Source of the DNA: Paenibacillus silvae
GTDB taxonomy: Bacteria; Bacillota; Bacilli; Paenibacillales; Paenibacillaceae
Assembly (NCBI RefSeq): GCF_014639235.1
Contig: NZ_BMFU01000004.1
Location: 489,222-553,221 of the forward strand
Direction of reading: 5' to 3'
DNA length: 64,000 nt
The position numbers were made by a program, and so were the translations under genes. Positions 63,525 to 64,000 of this stretch are shown here, piece after piece. The notes under the pieces were generated by a model, which saw only the letters and a program-made list of their open reading frames with translations, ran no database searches and had not been told where the DNA came from. How positions within the stretch are numbered: the first letter of the stretch is position 1; each line of letters opens with the position of its first letter.

Positions 63525-64000
63525 ATGCAGCTGGAGAAAATAGTGGCCTATCACAAAGCCATGGCTGATCCTACCCGGCTTCGAATGCTGCTGCTTCTGT
63601 CCGAAGGAGAACTGAATGGGCAAGCGCTTGCTGAGCGTTTGAATCTGTCGCAGCCAACCGTGACACATCATGCAGCCAAGCTGAGAGAAGCTGCGCTCAT
63701 TCAGGAGCGGAGAGAGAAAAATACGGTGTATTTCACATTAAACCCTTCGTTTATCCGGGAGCATGCGCAGGCCTCGGTTGATTTTATTTTCAAAAGAAAG
63801 GAGCATTCTGATATGACCGATGTTAACGAGACACTTAAAGCCTCCATCATGAGAAATTTCTTCTCAAAGGATGGCCGGCTTCGACAGATTCCGGCACAAT
63901 ACAAGAAAAAGCTGGTTGTGCTGGAGCATCTGGTGGAGCAGCTTGAATTCGGACGCAAGTACAGCGAGAAGGAGATCAATGCGTTTATTCAGAATTATCA
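63525..64000 (+). CDS. ArsR-type winged-helix regulator with DUF2087 domain, 3' end cut off
   Basis: Begins at ATG 63525 (with AGAGGGGTG upstream) and runs open through the right edge, 158 codons seen. Residues 1-85 form an ArsR-like winged helix (MADPTRLRMLLLL, LNLSQPTVTHHAAKLREAALIQE). From about 105 the DUF2087 domain begins (GRLRQIPAQYKKKLVVLEHL, GRKYSEKEIN). No Cys metal site is visible in the part seen. It probably represses itself through the palindrome at its promoter. The ligand is unknown. Confidence 0.9.
   Translation, partial: MQLEKIVAYHKAMADPTRLRMLLLLSEGELNGQALAERLNLSQPTVTHHAAKLREAALIQERREKNTVYFTLNPSFIREHAQASVDFIFKRKEHSDMTDVNETLKASIMRNFFSKDGRLRQIPAQYKKKLVVLEHLVEQLEFGRKYSEKEINAFIQNY

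Noticed and set aside
63701..63979. 92-codon minus-strand frame at the right edge
   Set aside because: Antisense to the clear ArsR-DUF2087 gene.

Overview
The window looks like a chromosomal segment of a spore-forming member of the Bacilli, most likely Paenibacillus or a close relative. This is inferred from gene order and gene content, not from a database match. It carries sporulation genes (dpaA, dpaB, spoIIIE, sleB, spoVS), Bacillus-type promoters and a T-box leader, and it uses many TTG and GTG starts behind strong Shine-Dalgarno sites. Genes run mostly on the + strand.

Layout. (1) 1-6320: end of the nusA operon: rnpM/ylxR (3' end), ylxQ, infB, rbfA, nrnA, truB, ribF. (2) 6366-9207: rpsO with a structured leader, then pnp. 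(3) 9318-16223: ylxY-type deacetylase, M16 peptidase mlpA, dut, the dipicolinate synthase pair dpaAB, then dapG and dapA; asd, which sits between dpaB and dapG in B. subtilis, is missing. (4) 16288-32757: ribonuclease J, tepA, ylzJ, spoIIIE, sleB with a sigma-G-type promoter, the ymfF-ymfH peptidase pair, ymfI, ymfJ, ymfK, rodZ/ymfM, a small membrane protein, yajQ, pgsA and cinA. (5) 32916-43152: recA with a LexA box, recX, rny, ymdB, spoVS with a sigma-H-type promoter, an M19 dipeptidase, pduL, miaB and ricA. A 217-bp sequence is repeated three times in tandem between miaB and ricA.

(6) After ricA the Bacillus core order ends (no cotE-mutS-mutL). The remainder is accessory: a thioesterase; an NAD-salvage cluster of a NrtR-like regulator, pncA and pncB; a membrane protein, an oxidoreductase and a lipoprotein; moaB; a His-rich COG0523 GTPase and an 18-Cys copper-binding protein; T-box-controlled argS; an orphan HEPN-like protein; and a BmrCD-like heterodimeric multidrug ABC exporter on the - strand. 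The exporter leader encodes a short peptide ahead of a terminator. Then come a HesB-like protein, about 900 bp of non-coding repeats (a MITE-like element, a 10-bp tandem array and a 205-bp palindrome), a Nudix hydrolase, an unknown protein, a ypdA-DUF441 operon, and the start of an ArsR-type regulator with a perfect 20-bp palindrome at its promoter.

How it works together. The left two thirds are translation, RNA-processing and sporulation housekeeping genes. RNase J, PNPase and RNase Y, the main RNA-decay enzymes, all lie here, as do DNA-repair genes (recA, recX) and lysine/dipicolinate synthesis genes whose product is used in the spore. The strongest candidates for something not already described are the uORF attenuator of the ABC exporter (59047-59214 and 58904-58937), the repeat island at 59641-60209, and the triplicated 217-bp element.
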